Part shown: piece by piece, positions 8,434 to 16,260 of the stretch
How the letters are laid out: the number at the start of each line of letters is the position of its first letter
How positions within the stretch are numbered: the stretch's first letter is position 1
Assembly (NCBI RefSeq): GCF_020075495.1
Contig: NZ_JABYQT010000002.1
Span: 124,001 to 188,000, forward strand
Direction: 5' to 3'
DNA length: 64,000 nt
Source of the DNA: Vreelandella aquamarina
GTDB taxonomy: Bacteria > Pseudomonadota > Gammaproteobacteria > Pseudomonadales > Halomonadaceae
The notes under the pieces: model-generated
What the model was told of the DNA's origin: nothing
Database searches by the model: none
What the model saw: only the letters and a program-made list of their open reading frames with translations
Translations under genes and position numbers: made by a program

Positions 8434-9402
8434 ATGATCAAGAAGCTTTTAACCAGTGCGGTACTTGGAACGGCTCTTCTAGGCGCACAATCTGCCCTTG
8501 CCGCCGACTACACGCTGCGCTTTGGGCATCTGGCCAACGAGCAGAACATCTGGCACCAGGCCGCCGAGAAGTTCAAGGAAGAGGTGGAAGCCAACTCCGA
8601 CGGACGTATCGAGGTTCGCCTGTACCCCAGCGAGCAGCTGGGCAGCGAAATGGATGTGATCAACAGCATCCAGCTGGGCACCGCGGACATGACCATCACC
8701 GGCGAGAGCCTGCAGAACTGGGCGCCCAAGGCCGCCATGATGGCCGTGCCTTACGCCTTCCGCGATTCTGACCACCTGCACGCAGCGGTCAACGGCGACA
8801 TCGGTAGCGAAATCGAAGAGCAGATCATCGAACGCACCAATCTGGTGCCGCTGGCCTGGTTCGAGCGCGGCGCCCGCGAGCTGACCTCCAACCGCCCGAT
8901 TCGCACGCCCGACGACCTGGACGGCCTGCGCCTGCGCGTACCCAACGTACCGCTGTTCGTGGATGTCTGGCAGGCGCTCGGCGCGCGCCCGACACCGATG
9001 GCGTTCAGCGAAGTGTTTACCGCGCTTCAGCAGAACACCCTGGAAGGCCAGGAGAACCCGCTGAGTTTGATCGAGAGCGCGAGCTTCAACGAGGTACAGG
9101 ACTACGTCAACATGACCGGCCACGTGCGCAGCTGGATCTACGTGGTGATCGGTCGTAACCAGCTGGAAAAGATGCCGGAAGAGTTGCAGGACGTGGTGCG
9201 CGAGGCGGCCCAGACCATGCAGAGCTTCGAATCCGAGCTCTTTGACGAGGACCAGACGCGTCTGGAGCAGGAGCTCAAGGATCGGGGCATGGAGTTCATC
9301 GACGTCGACGTGGACGCCTTCGCCGAGAAAGCTCGTCCGGCAGTGCTCGATGCCCTGACGCCGGAACAGCGTGAGCTGTTCGACGCCATTCAAGACCTGT
9401 AA
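8434..9402 (+). CDS. dctP: TRAP transporter substrate-binding protein DctP (TRAP system 1)
   Basis: Periplasmic solute receptor of a TRAP transporter, 322 residues from the ATG at 8434, which follows AGGAG; an upstream ATG at 8377 lacks a ribosome site and would bury the signal peptide. The signal peptide (MIKKLLTSAVLGTALL...ALAA) is cleaved before DYTLRFGH. DctP hallmarks are 'LYPSEQLGSEMDVINSIQLG', the substrate-binding Arg region 'DDLDGLRLRVPNVPLFVDVWQALGA', 'FSEVFTALQQNTLEGQENP', and the domain-closing helix. It follows rspB by 95 bases and precedes dctQ, with a hairpin between. The ligand is unknown; the operon suggests an aldonate or hexuronate such as L-gulonate or mannonate. Confidence 0.93.
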   Translation: MIKKLLTSAVLGTALLGAQSALAADYTLRFGHLANEQNIWHQAAEKFKEEVEANSDGRIEVRLYPSEQLGSEMDVINSIQLGTADMTITGESLQNWAPKAAMMAVPYAFRDSDHLHAAVNGDIGSEIEEQIIERTNLVPLAWFERGARELTSNRPIRTPDDLDGLRLRVPNVPLFVDVWQALGARPTPMAFSEVFTALQQNTLEGQENPLSLIESASFNEVQDYVNMTGHVRSWIYVVIGRNQLEKMPEELQDVVREAAQTMQSFESELFDEDQTRLEQELKDRGMEFIDVDVDAFAEKARPAVLDALTPEQRELFDAIQDL

Positions 9403-9418
9403 GCCGATTGGTAACGAG

Positions 9419-9445
9419 GATGGGCTGGCCGCGTGCCAGCCCATC
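9419..9445 (+). terminator. Intercistronic hairpin between dctP and dctQ (system 1)
   Basis: Perfect 11-bp inverted repeat GATGGGCTGGC / GCCAGCCCATC with a five-base loop, not followed by a T-run. Such stems between dctP and dctQ usually attenuate readthrough or protect the 3' end of the binding-protein mRNA, so the receptor is made in excess over the membrane subunits. Confidence 0.7.
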
Positions 9446-9485
9446 GTCTATCTGCAAGAGCAGTCTGTCCCACGAGGATACGTTT

Positions 9486-10067
9486 ATGAACTCGGATCAA
9501 AAAACGCTTGAGCAAGAAGCGTTGGAGAGCCTGGATTCGATGTCGACGGTGCCCAAGCTGCAAGGCCCTATCGGGCGGTTGATCGGCTGGGTGGATACCT
9601 GTTTTCTCACACTTGCCGTTCTGGCGCTGATCGCCATTGCGGTCACGGTACTGCTGCAGGTGAGTTCACGGCTGTTCCTGCCGATTTCCATTTCCTGGAC
9701 CGAAGAGCTTTCGCGCTATCTGTTCATCTACATGGTGGCGTTGTCGGTGGGCGTGGTCATGCGCCAGAACCGTAATATCAGTGTCGAGCTTTTCCATCAT
9801 ATGCTCGGCCCCCGCACGAAGGCGGCGTTTCAGGCGCTGATCTGTCTGATCATCGGCGTGTTCGCGTTTCTGGTACTGCCCTACGCCTGGCAGTATGCCC
9901 AGAACGGCACCTGGCAGACATCTCCCACGCTGCGCGTTCCCATGCTGTATATCTTCTTCTCGACGGTCGTTACCTATGCGCTGCTCCTGGTCTACAGCGC
10001 CCTGGGGTGTCTTGAGGGAATCCTCGCGATGTGTCGCCCCTCCGCCCCCCGTAAACAGGAGTCCTGA
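9486..10067 (+). CDS. dctQ: TRAP transporter small permease DctQ (system 1)
   Basis: Small membrane subunit of 193 residues with about four transmembrane helices, beginning after a roughly 40-residue cytoplasmic leader ('SDQKTLEQEALESLDSMSTV'). The ATG at 9486 follows CACGAGGAT; the frame is open further upstream but only across the hairpin. Family signs are 'WTEELSRYLFIYMVALSVGVVMRQNRNISVELF' in the loop after helix 2 and the 'GTWQTSPTLRVPMLYIFFS' region. It ends two bases before the dctM start, indicating coupled translation. The somewhat long N-terminus is unusual but has no recognisable domain. Confidence 0.88.
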   Translation: MNSDQKTLEQEALESLDSMSTVPKLQGPIGRLIGWVDTCFLTLAVLALIAIAVTVLLQVSSRLFLPISISWTEELSRYLFIYMVALSVGVVMRQNRNISVELFHHMLGPRTKAAFQALICLIIGVFAFLVLPYAWQYAQNGTWQTSPTLRVPMLYIFFSTVVTYALLLVYSALGCLEGILAMCRPSAPRKQES

Positions 10068-10069
10068 GC

Positions 10070-11353
10070 ATGGAAGTCATCATCTTATTCAGCGTTTTCT
10101 TGATACTGCTGGTGGTGGGCATGCCTATCGCCTTTGCGCTCGGCATCGCCTCGACCGCCTATCTTTTGATGGAAGGCATTTCACTGACCATCGTGCCCCA
10201 GCGCATGTACGCCGGTATCGATACCTTCGTGCTGCTGTGTATTCCGGGCTTCGTGCTCGCCGGTAACCTGATGAACGTGGGTAACATCACCGAACACATC
10301 GTGCGCTTCTCCAATGCGCTTCTGGGCCACATTCGCGGCGGCCTGGGCCTTGCCAACGTGGGCGGCTCGATGATCTTTGGCGGGATTTCCGGCACCGCCG
10401 TGGCGGACTCGGCGAGCATCGGCTCGGTAATGATTCCCGGCATGGCGCGCTCGGGCTACGACAAGCCGTTTGCTGCTGCGGTCACCGCCGCCTCATCCAC
10501 CGTCGGGCCGATCATCCCGCCCAGCGTGCCGATGATCATCGCGGGTTCCTTGAGCGGTATCTCCGTGGGCCGCATGTTTCTGGCCGGCGCGGTGCCGGGG
10601 CTTCTGATGGGCGTCGCCATGATGGTCACGGTGTATATTCTGGCCGTTCGCCGGGGCTACCCCAAGGAGAAGCGTGTGCCGGTTCTACAGCTTCTGCGCG
10701 AAGCCAAGACCGCTTTCTGGGCGCTGTTGATGACCGTGATCATTCTCTACGGCATCATCGGCGGCTTCTTCACGCCGACCGAGGCCTCGATCGTGGCTTG
10801 CGTCTATGCGTTGGTGGTGGGCATGTACGTCTACAAGGGCCTCACCTGGCGCAAGCTCCCGGGCATTCTGGTCGACACCGTGCTGACGTCATCGGCACTC
10901 TTGTTGATGGTGGGCCTGGCCAACCTGTTCGGCTGGATCCTGACCAGCGAGCAGATCCCGCAGATGATTGCCACGCTGATTCTCTCCATCAGCGAAAATC
11001 CGCTGATCGTGCTCTTGATCCTCAACCTGATCCTGCTGTTCGTCGGCGCGTTCATGGAAACCATCGCCGCGCTGATCATTCTGTTCCCGGCGCTCGTTGG
11101 GGTGGCCACCGGTGTGGGCGTGGACCCGGTGCACTTCGCCGTGATTGCCGTGCTCAACCTGATGATCGGCCTGACCACGCCGCCGGTCGGGGTGTGCCTG
11201 TTCGTGGTTGCCGGTATCGGCAAGCTGCCGATGCTGACGGTTGCCCGCGCCATCGTACCTTTTTTGCTCTGCAACCTGGCGGTACTGATGCTGGTGACTT
11301 ACGTGCCAGCCATTTCGCTGTGGTTGCCGAATCTGCTGATGGGGAGTAACTAG
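10070..11353 (+). CDS. dctM: TRAP transporter large permease DctM (system 1)
   Basis: Large TRAP membrane subunit, 427 residues with about 12 hydrophobic segments plus re-entrant loops. It carries the DctM patterns 'GGSMIFGGISGTAVADSASIGSVMIPGM' (first inverted repeat, Na+-site region) and 'PPSVPMIIAG', and in the second repeat 'FVGAFMETIAALIILFPALVGVA' and 'MIGLTTPPVGVCLFV'. AGGAGTCC lies just upstream of the ATG. It is the last gene before a strong terminator at 11445-11480, so the block gntR1-manD-rspB-dctPQM is probably one operon. Confidence 0.94.
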   Translation: MEVIILFSVFLILLVVGMPIAFALGIASTAYLLMEGISLTIVPQRMYAGIDTFVLLCIPGFVLAGNLMNVGNITEHIVRFSNALLGHIRGGLGLANVGGSMIFGGISGTAVADSASIGSVMIPGMARSGYDKPFAAAVTAASSTVGPIIPPSVPMIIAGSLSGISVGRMFLAGAVPGLLMGVAMMVTVYILAVRRGYPKEKRVPVLQLLREAKTAFWALLMTVIILYGIIGGFFTPTEASIVACVYALVVGMYVYKGLTWRKLPGILVDTVLTSSALLLMVGLANLFGWILTSEQIPQMIATLILSISENPLIVLLILNLILLFVGAFMETIAALIILFPALVGVATGVGVDPVHFAVIAVLNLMIGLTTPPVGVCLFVVAGIGKLPMLTVARAIVPFLLCNLAVLMLVTYVPAISLWLPNLLMGSN

Positions 11354-11444
11354 CTGGGACGGGCGGTGACCTGGGGAGCTTCCAACGTCAAGACCCGAGT
11401 GGTTAGCGGGCCAAACTGCCATTGAAAGGGTCTTCATGGATCGG

Positions 11445-11480
11445 GCAGCGATACGTGTTCAGGCGTATCGCTGCTTTTTT
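11445..11480 (+). terminator. Rho-independent terminator after TRAP operon 1
   Basis: Perfect 11-bp stem GCAGCGATACG / CGTATCGCTGC with an eight-base loop, followed directly by six Ts. It ends the operon that finishes with dctM at 11353. Confidence 0.9.
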
Positions 11481-11599
11481 ATGGCCCGTAAGTTTCAGGG
11501 GTATGGAAGATAAGTGAGCTCTTTTAAAAAATTTTATGATGTTTCAATGTTTTAAAGGCTGTTAGCGTGTTTGCTGTGCGACTTGTGGATCAAGAACCT

Positions 11600-11659
11600 A
11601 CCAAAGTATAGGATGCATGACAGCGTTTATTTGCCATGCTGCCATACTAGTCATGTCAG
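11600..11659. promoter_or_regulatory. Putative operator region of GntR regulator 2 (copy of 5235-5297 element)
   Basis: Contains ACCAAAGTATAG (11600-11611) and a 27-base block (11633-11659) with GCCATACTAGT and ending TCAG, nearly identical to the blocks upstream of the paralogous regulator at 5334. The spacing between blocks is 21 bases here versus 24 there. No minus-strand gene lies opposite, so conservation of the first block is not explained only by a promoter for a divergent gene. Confidence 0.6.
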
Positions 11660-11693
11660 GTGAGGTTTTCATACTTTTCCAGGGCTGAAGCCA

Positions 11694-12434
11694 ATGAGCG
11701 ATATCAACAGCGCTTTGCAAGTGCAATGGCAGGCTACACCGGACACGGAATCGATTCGCCAGCGACTTTATCAGGTGGTTCGTCAGTCCATCATCAAGAT
11801 GATCCTGGCGCCGGGAAAAGCACTCTCTGAAAAGGAGATGGCCGATATCTTTTCTGTCAGCCGCCAACCGGTTCGCGAAACGTTCATTCGGCTTTCGGAG
11901 GTGGGGCTTGTAGAAGTCAAGCCGCAGCGAGGCACTTATGTCGTCAGGATTTCCCGGCAAGCGGTGCTCGAGGCGCGTTTCCTGCGCGAAGCGGTCGAAG
12001 TGGCAGTGGCGGTGGAGGCCGCCAGGAAGGGGCTTCCCTCTTCCAGCTTGGTGGAGCTGAATGAGCTGATTGAACGGCAGAAGGGGTGCATCGCAAGACA
12101 GGATCACGACCGTTTTTTCGTGCTGGACGAAATATTCCACCGCACCCTGGCATTGTCGGCCGGGCAGGTGATGGCGTGGAACGTCATCGAAAATGCCAAA
12201 GCGCAGCTGGATAGAGTGAGGTATTTGAGTATTCCCGCATCCACGCCGATCGCGAAACTCGCCGACCAGCATCAGGCCATCGTGGATGCCATCGCCCAGG
12301 CAGACGAGGGCCGCGCGGCAGAGGCGATGAATCAGCACCAGCGCGAAATACTGCAGTCGCTACCCGAGCTCGAAAGCCGTTTTCCGGACATGTTCGAGGA
12401 AACCACGGCCTCGGTGGCTTGCCAGTTAGCTTGA
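11694..12434 (+). CDS. GntR-family (FCD subfamily) transcriptional regulator 2
   Basis: A 246-residue paralogue of the regulator at 5334, aligning without gaps from the first residue. The winged HTH includes '[20 protein letters not shown]' and '[17 protein letters not shown]', nearly identical in the recognition helix, so both should read the same DNA element. The FCD domain (about 95-225) has diverged more, suggesting a different or broader ligand. It stands ahead of a dctPQM set without accompanying enzymes. I infer a duplicated regulator-transporter module within one regulon. Confidence 0.9.
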   Translation: MSDINSALQVQWQATPDTESIRQRLYQVVRQSIIKMILAPGKALSEKEMADIFSVSRQPVRETFIRLSEVGLVEVKPQRGTYVVRISRQAVLEARFLREAVEVAVAVEAARKGLPSSSLVELNELIERQKGCIARQDHDRFFVLDEIFHRTLALSAGQVMAWNVIENAKAQLDRVRYLSIPASTPIAKLADQHQAIVDAIAQADEGRAAEAMNQHQREILQSLPELESRFPDMFEETTASVACQLA

Positions 12435-12524
12435 AATGGGGCTGCGGGGAAAAAGGGCGCAGAGCCAGGCCCTGCCGCCGGCCACAACGACAGCAATAAC
12501 ACACCATAATGAAAGGAGCTGACA

Positions 12525-13493
12525 ATGAAACTACAAACAGTACTCCCGAAAACGCTTCCCATCGCACTGGTACTCGCCAGCGGTTCTGCTTACGCCAACT
12601 ACCAGTTGAACCTGTCGATTGCGCTCAGCCCGCAGGACCCTATCGCCCTGGCGTTGGATGAAGCGAAGGAGACGATCGCCGAGCGTTCTGACGGTGAGCT
12701 GACCATTCAGATCTTTCCCAACAGCCAGCTCGGCTCCGACGAGGATGTCGTTGAGCAGATTCGCAGCGGCGCCAATATCGCCATCCTCATCGATGCCGGG
12801 CGCTTATCCGAATATCAGCCGGAACTCGGTATCTTGAGTGCGCCTTATCTGGTCGAGGATCCCATGGATTATGACCGCATCACGTCCTCATCGCTCTATA
12901 ACGACTGGGTCGAAAGCCTGGCGGATCAAAGCGGTTTGCGCCTGCTCAACTACAACTGGTTTCAAGGGTCGCGCCAGATGCTGACCCAGAACGAGGTCAA
13001 CACGCCGGAGGATCTTAAAGGCGTGCGCATTCGTACGATCAATTCGCCGGTATGGGTCAAGACCATCGAAGCCATGGGCGCCACGGCCACGCCGCTGCCT
13101 TGGTCCGAAGTCTACTCGGCGCTGCAGCTGGGCTCGATCGATGGTGCGGAGGCGCAGCTCACCGCCGCGGAGGGGCAGAACCTGCACGAGGTCATCACTC
13201 ACGTGGCGCTGACCAATCATATCCATCTGATGACTGGCATCGCGACCTCGGACCAGTGGTATCAATCCCTGCCGGAAGAGCTGCGCAGTATTCTCGACGA
13301 AGAGCTTTTGAAAGCCGGCGATGAAGCCAGCATCGCTATCGCCGAGGCCCAGGCCGCCGTGCAGGAGCGCATGGAGGGCGAAGGCGTCACGTTCACCGAA
13401 GTCGATCGTGAGCTGTTTCGTGAACGGGTCGATAGCGTCTACGAGGAGCTGGGCTACGACCAGTACCGCGAGCAGCTGCTCGGCCAGGAGTAA
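12525..13493 (+). CDS. dctP: TRAP transporter substrate-binding protein DctP (system 2)
   Basis: 322-residue periplasmic receptor with a signal peptide ending ...SGSAYA before NYQLNLSIAL. DctP features are 'IFPNSQLGSDEDVVEQIRSG', 'TPEDLKGVRIRTINSPVWVKTIEAMGA' (substrate Arg region) and 'WSEVYSALQLGSIDGAEAQ'. The ATG follows GAAAGGAGCTGACA. Its sequence is clearly divergent from the system 1 receptor, so the ligand probably differs. It lies about 90 bases after the gntR2 stop and is followed by a hairpin and then dctQ. No enzyme gene accompanies this transporter, so the substrate must enter a pathway encoded elsewhere, perhaps in the same island. Confidence 0.92.
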   Translation: MKLQTVLPKTLPIALVLASGSAYANYQLNLSIALSPQDPIALALDEAKETIAERSDGELTIQIFPNSQLGSDEDVVEQIRSGANIAILIDAGRLSEYQPELGILSAPYLVEDPMDYDRITSSSLYNDWVESLADQSGLRLLNYNWFQGSRQMLTQNEVNTPEDLKGVRIRTINSPVWVKTIEAMGATATPLPWSEVYSALQLGSIDGAEAQLTAAEGQNLHEVITHVALTNHIHLMTGIATSDQWYQSLPEELRSILDEELLKAGDEASIAIAEAQAAVQERMEGEGVTFTEVDRELFRERVDSVYEELGYDQYREQLLGQE

Positions 13494-13540
13494 CCGCATG
13501 CCTTCGTCGCTTCCGGCGAGGGCGCTTTGCTATCGATCAT

Positions 13541-13568
13541 GACACCGGGCTCGTCAAAGCCCGGTGTC
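13541..13568 (+). terminator. Intercistronic hairpin between dctP and dctQ (system 2)
   Basis: Perfect 11-bp inverted repeat GACACCGGGCT / AGCCCGGTGTC with a six-base loop. An outer GCTATC/GATAGC pair could lengthen the stem with a bulge. There is no strong T-run. Same position and likely role as the stem at 9419-9445. Confidence 0.7.
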
Positions 13569-13610
13569 GATAGCCCTTTCTAAACGGTACCTCGCTGGGA
13601 TGGAGCATGT

Positions 13611-14105
13611 ATGTGGCACTGGTACGACAAGACCGAAGAGTGGCTGGCCGTTGTGCTGCTGGGCGGAACCTCGCTTGCAATGCTGGTGAGTTCCATTGCT
13701 CGGGCGATTGGTCAGCCCTTCGCCGGGGGCGCCGAGCTTGCCCAGTTCCTGTTCATCTGGACCGCCGTACTGGGCGCGGACATTACGCTTCGCTATGGCG
13801 GACAGGTGCGAATCGATGCGCTGATCGTCCGGTTGCCCATGAAGCTTCAATGGCTCATTACCGGCGCGAGTCTGTTGCTGATGCTGGTGTTTCTCTGCTT
13901 TCTTGCCTGGTACGGCTTCGCCCTTGCCACTTCGAACTGGCAGCGGCCGATGGGGGTGGCAGGTCTCAGCTACGGCTACATCACCTTGGCGCTACCCGTG
14001 GGTGCGGTACTGATGATCGTGACGCTGCTGCGGCGCATCTGGGATGTGGGGGTTGTCGCGAGCCTCGCCGCCGATGACGAGCACCCGGTGGAGGAAACAT
14101 TATGA
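13611..14105 (+). CDS. dctQ: TRAP transporter small permease DctQ (system 2)
   Basis: 164 residues, four predicted transmembrane helices. The family signature is 'GGAELAQFLFIWTAVLGADITLRYGGQVRIDAL', followed by 'QRPMGVAGLSYGYITLALPVGAVLMI'. Begins at ATG 13611 after TGGGATGGAGC. Its last bases overlap the dctM ATG (ATGA at 14102-14105). No long N-terminal leader, in contrast to the system 1 subunit. Confidence 0.9.
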   Translation: MWHWYDKTEEWLAVVLLGGTSLAMLVSSIARAIGQPFAGGAELAQFLFIWTAVLGADITLRYGGQVRIDALIVRLPMKLQWLITGASLLLMLVFLCFLAWYGFALATSNWQRPMGVAGLSYGYITLALPVGAVLMIVTLLRRIWDVGVVASLAADDEHPVEETL

Positions 14106-15391
14106 CCGCCGCACTACTACTGGGGCTTGGGTTGCTACTGATGGCCATCGGCATGCCGGTGGCGTTCGCTATCGGCATTGCCGGGTTTACGTACTTCCTT
14201 TTGCCCGAGACGTTCCTGCCTACCAGTATCGCCGTGCAGCGGATCGTGTCGTCCACCCAGTCGTTTCCACTGCTCGCGGTGCCGCTGTTTATCTTCATCG
14301 GCCACTTGATGAACGCCAGCGGCATCACGCCGCGGCTGGTTCGACTTTCTACCCTGCTGGCCGGGTGGATGAGCGGCGGACTGGCCCAGGCGAGTATCGT
14401 GTTGAGTACCTTGATGGGGGGCGTGTCAGGCTCTGCAGTGGCCGATGCCGCCATGCAGTCGCGGGTGCTGGGTAAAAGCATGGTGCAAGGCGGCTACTCC
14501 GCCGGTTTTTCCGGGGCGGTGCTTTCTATTGGCGGGCTTATTACGGCGACGATTCCGCCGAGTATCGGCCTGATCCTTTACGGCTACCTGGGCGAGGTTT
14601 CCATCGGGCGACTGTTTATCGCCGGGCTGGTGCCCGGGTTTCTGTTGATGGTCGCGTTCATGGTGACCACGTTCATCATGGCCAAAAAGCGCGGTTACCG
14701 GCCGGTTCGGTCGAGCCTGCCGACGGGCAAAGAGCTTTTGAAGGCACTGCGTGAAAGCATCTGGGCCATTCTGTTTCCGGTATGGCTACTGGTAGGGATT
14801 CGCTACGGACTCTTCACGCCTTCCGAGGCGGGTGCCTTCGCCGTAGCCTACGCGCTGCTGGTCGGCTGCGCCATTCATCGCGAAATGGGCCTCAAGGAGT
14901 TACTCGGCGCCATGCGCGCCAGTGTCAGGGATATCGGTATGGTCATGCTGATCATCATGTTCGCGGGCATCATCGGGTACGTCGTTTCCTTCGAGCGCGT
15001 TCCGCAGACGATCGCGGAACTGACCCTCGGGGTATTCAACAGCCAGACCGCCTTGTTGTTCGTGCTGGCGCTGCTGCTTGTCTTGATGGGCATGCTGCTG
15101 GAGGCGACCGTGGTGGTGATGCTGCTCACGCCGATTCTGGTGCCTGTCGTCAAGGCGGCGGGGGTAGATCCGGTACATTTCGGTTTGCTGATGATGACGC
15201 TGGTCACCTTCGGTGGCATGACGCCGCCGGTGGGTATTTCGATGTATACGGTGTGCGGCATCCTGCGCTGTTCGTTCTATGACTACAGCCGCGAACTGCT
15301 GCCTTATGTGCTGGCGGTCTTCGTCGTGGTGGCCGGCATTATCTTCTTTCCGGATATCGTACTGTTCCTGCCGAACTGGCTACTTGGTTAA
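14102..15391 (+). CDS. dctM: TRAP transporter large permease DctM (system 2)
   Basis: 429-residue multi-pass permease. Characteristic segments are 'FPLLAVPLFIFIGHLMNASGI', 'LMGGVSGSAVADAAMQSRVLG', 'TATIPPSIGLILYG', 'LLVLMGMLLEATVVVMLLTPILVPV' and 'FGGMTPPVGISMYTV'. Start overlaps the dctQ stop. It converges on the exuR-like gene at 15442; a short hairpin lies between. It imports the ligand of the adjacent DctP using the Na+ gradient, as known for TRAP systems and fitting for a halophile. Confidence 0.93.
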   Translation: MTAALLLGLGLLLMAIGMPVAFAIGIAGFTYFLLPETFLPTSIAVQRIVSSTQSFPLLAVPLFIFIGHLMNASGITPRLVRLSTLLAGWMSGGLAQASIVLSTLMGGVSGSAVADAAMQSRVLGKSMVQGGYSAGFSGAVLSIGGLITATIPPSIGLILYGYLGEVSIGRLFIAGLVPGFLLMVAFMVTTFIMAKKRGYRPVRSSLPTGKELLKALRESIWAILFPVWLLVGIRYGLFTPSEAGAFAVAYALLVGCAIHREMGLKELLGAMRASVRDIGMVMLIIMFAGIIGYVVSFERVPQTIAELTLGVFNSQTALLFVLALLLVLMGMLLEATVVVMLLTPILVPVVKAAGVDPVHFGLLMMTLVTFGGMTPPVGISMYTVCGILRCSFYDYSRELLPYVLAVFVVVAGIIFFPDIVLFLPNWLLG

Positions 15392-15413
15392 GGAAGAGGT
15401 ATGGAAGACGTCT

Positions 15414-15434
15414 CGACTCGGGCGGACCGAGTCG
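15414..15434. terminator. Hairpin between convergent dctM and exuR-like gene
   Basis: Eight-base perfect stem CGACTCGG / CCGAGTCG with a five-base loop in the 50-base convergent gap. There is no T-run on the plus side; it may act weakly on both strands. Confidence 0.5.
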
Positions 15435-15441
15435 GGCAGGA

Positions 15442-16209
15442 CTATCCCTTTAGAGTCGCCTTGTCGGCGAACAGGTAGTAGTCGATTTCATCTTCCTCCT
15501 CAAGCGTGCTGGCCTTGAAGAGCATTTCCTTGGTGTTTTCCAGGTGCTGCCACATGGCCTTTTGCGCGCCGTCGCTGTCGCGGCGGATCAGCGCCTTGAG
15601 GATGACGTCATGATCGTCGCACCAGCTGTCGAGAGACTGGCGATTGTCGATTCTATCGTGAAGCTTTTGCCAAAGCTGGTTCTTGTCGCGCTGGTGCCAG
15701 AGTTTCTCGACCAGATAGACCAGGACGGCGTTCTGGGTCGATTCGGCAATTTTCAGGTGGAAGCGTTTGTCCCACTCGGAATCCTGATAGCGGTCCTCGC
15801 GACGCGCCTGCTGGCTGATTTCCATCAGCTTCTGGATATCGTTTTTGGTGATCAGCGTTGCGGCAAAGGCGGCGATCTGGCTCTCGATGAGCTGGCGCGC
15901 CTGGAGCATCTCGAAGGGGCCGGCAGTGAGGGCGTCTTCCTCGTCGTCACCCCTGGCGGCCTGAGGCTCGTCGGGCGGGGTGAGCACGTAGATGCCTGAC
16001 CCCTTGCGCACTTCGACCAGCCCCTGCAGTTCCAGCATGATCAGCGCTTCGCGCACCACCGTGCGGCTGACGCCGAGTTCTTCGGCCAGGTCGCGTTCGG
16101 CGGGCAGGCGTTCACCCTCCTTGTAACGGCCGGACAGAATACGCTCTTTCAGCTGTAGCCCGGTTTTCTGATAGAGACGTTGCGGAGCTGGCAGTTGCAT
16201 CGTAGTCAT
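15442..16209 (-). CDS. exuR: GntR-family hexuronate regulator ExuR/UxuR-like
   Basis: 255-residue FadR/FCD regulator that matches E. coli ExuR/UxuR along its whole length: '[14 protein letters not shown]', HTH '[20 protein letters not shown]', '[12 protein letters not shown]', then '[22 protein letters not shown]', '[18 protein letters not shown]', '[17 protein letters not shown]' and '[14 protein letters not shown]'. In enterobacteria this family represses hexuronate genes until fructuronate, glucuronate or galacturonate binds. It is the last gene of dctP-dctQ-dctM-GH31-exuR (minus strand), separated from GH31 by a hairpin. Probable targets are the twin sites at 21588 and 21675, between this operon and uxaC-uxuB-uxuA. 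Confidence 0.9.
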   Translation of the reverse strand: MTTMQLPAPQRLYQKTGLQLKERILSGRYKEGERLPAERDLAEELGVSRTVVREALIMLELQGLVEVRKGSGIYVLTPPDEPQAARGDDEEDALTAGPFEMLQARQLIESQIAAFAATLITKNDIQKLMEISQQARREDRYQDSEWDKRFHLKIAESTQNAVLVYLVEKLWHQRDKNQLWQKLHDRIDNRQSLDSWCDDHDVILKALIRRDSDGAQKAMWQHLENTKEMLFKASTLEEEDEIDYYLFADKATLKG

Positions 16210-16223
16210 CCATGGAAGGGGCG

Positions 16224-16254
16224 CGACACATCGGCTCTGTGAGCCGATGTGTCG
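16224..16254 (-). terminator. 13-bp perfect hairpin between GH31 and exuR
   Basis: CGACACATCGGCT / AGCCGATGTGTCG with a five-base loop, in the 51-base gap between the GH31 stop and the exuR start. There is no T-run. It probably stabilises or attenuates the transcript so that the regulator is made at a lower level than the upstream genes. Confidence 0.65.
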
Positions 16255-16260
16255 GTGGGT

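Larger units (their letters stand above)
11354..11693. other. Intergenic region between TRAP system 1 and GntR regulator 2
   Basis: 340 bases with no credible gene. It contains a rho-independent terminator (11445-11480), an AT-rich stretch at about 11518-11560 (TTTTAAAAAATTTTATGATG is the core) that may serve as UP-element/promoter DNA, and the repeated regulator element at 11600-11659. The remainder (11354-11440) shows nothing I can name. Confidence 0.7.

Noticed and set aside
11391-11433. Long-range repeat AGACCC / GGGTCT near the end of TRAP operon 1
   Set aside because: Only six bases with a 31-base loop; chance is likely, and the adjacent 11445-11480 terminator explains transcription stop.
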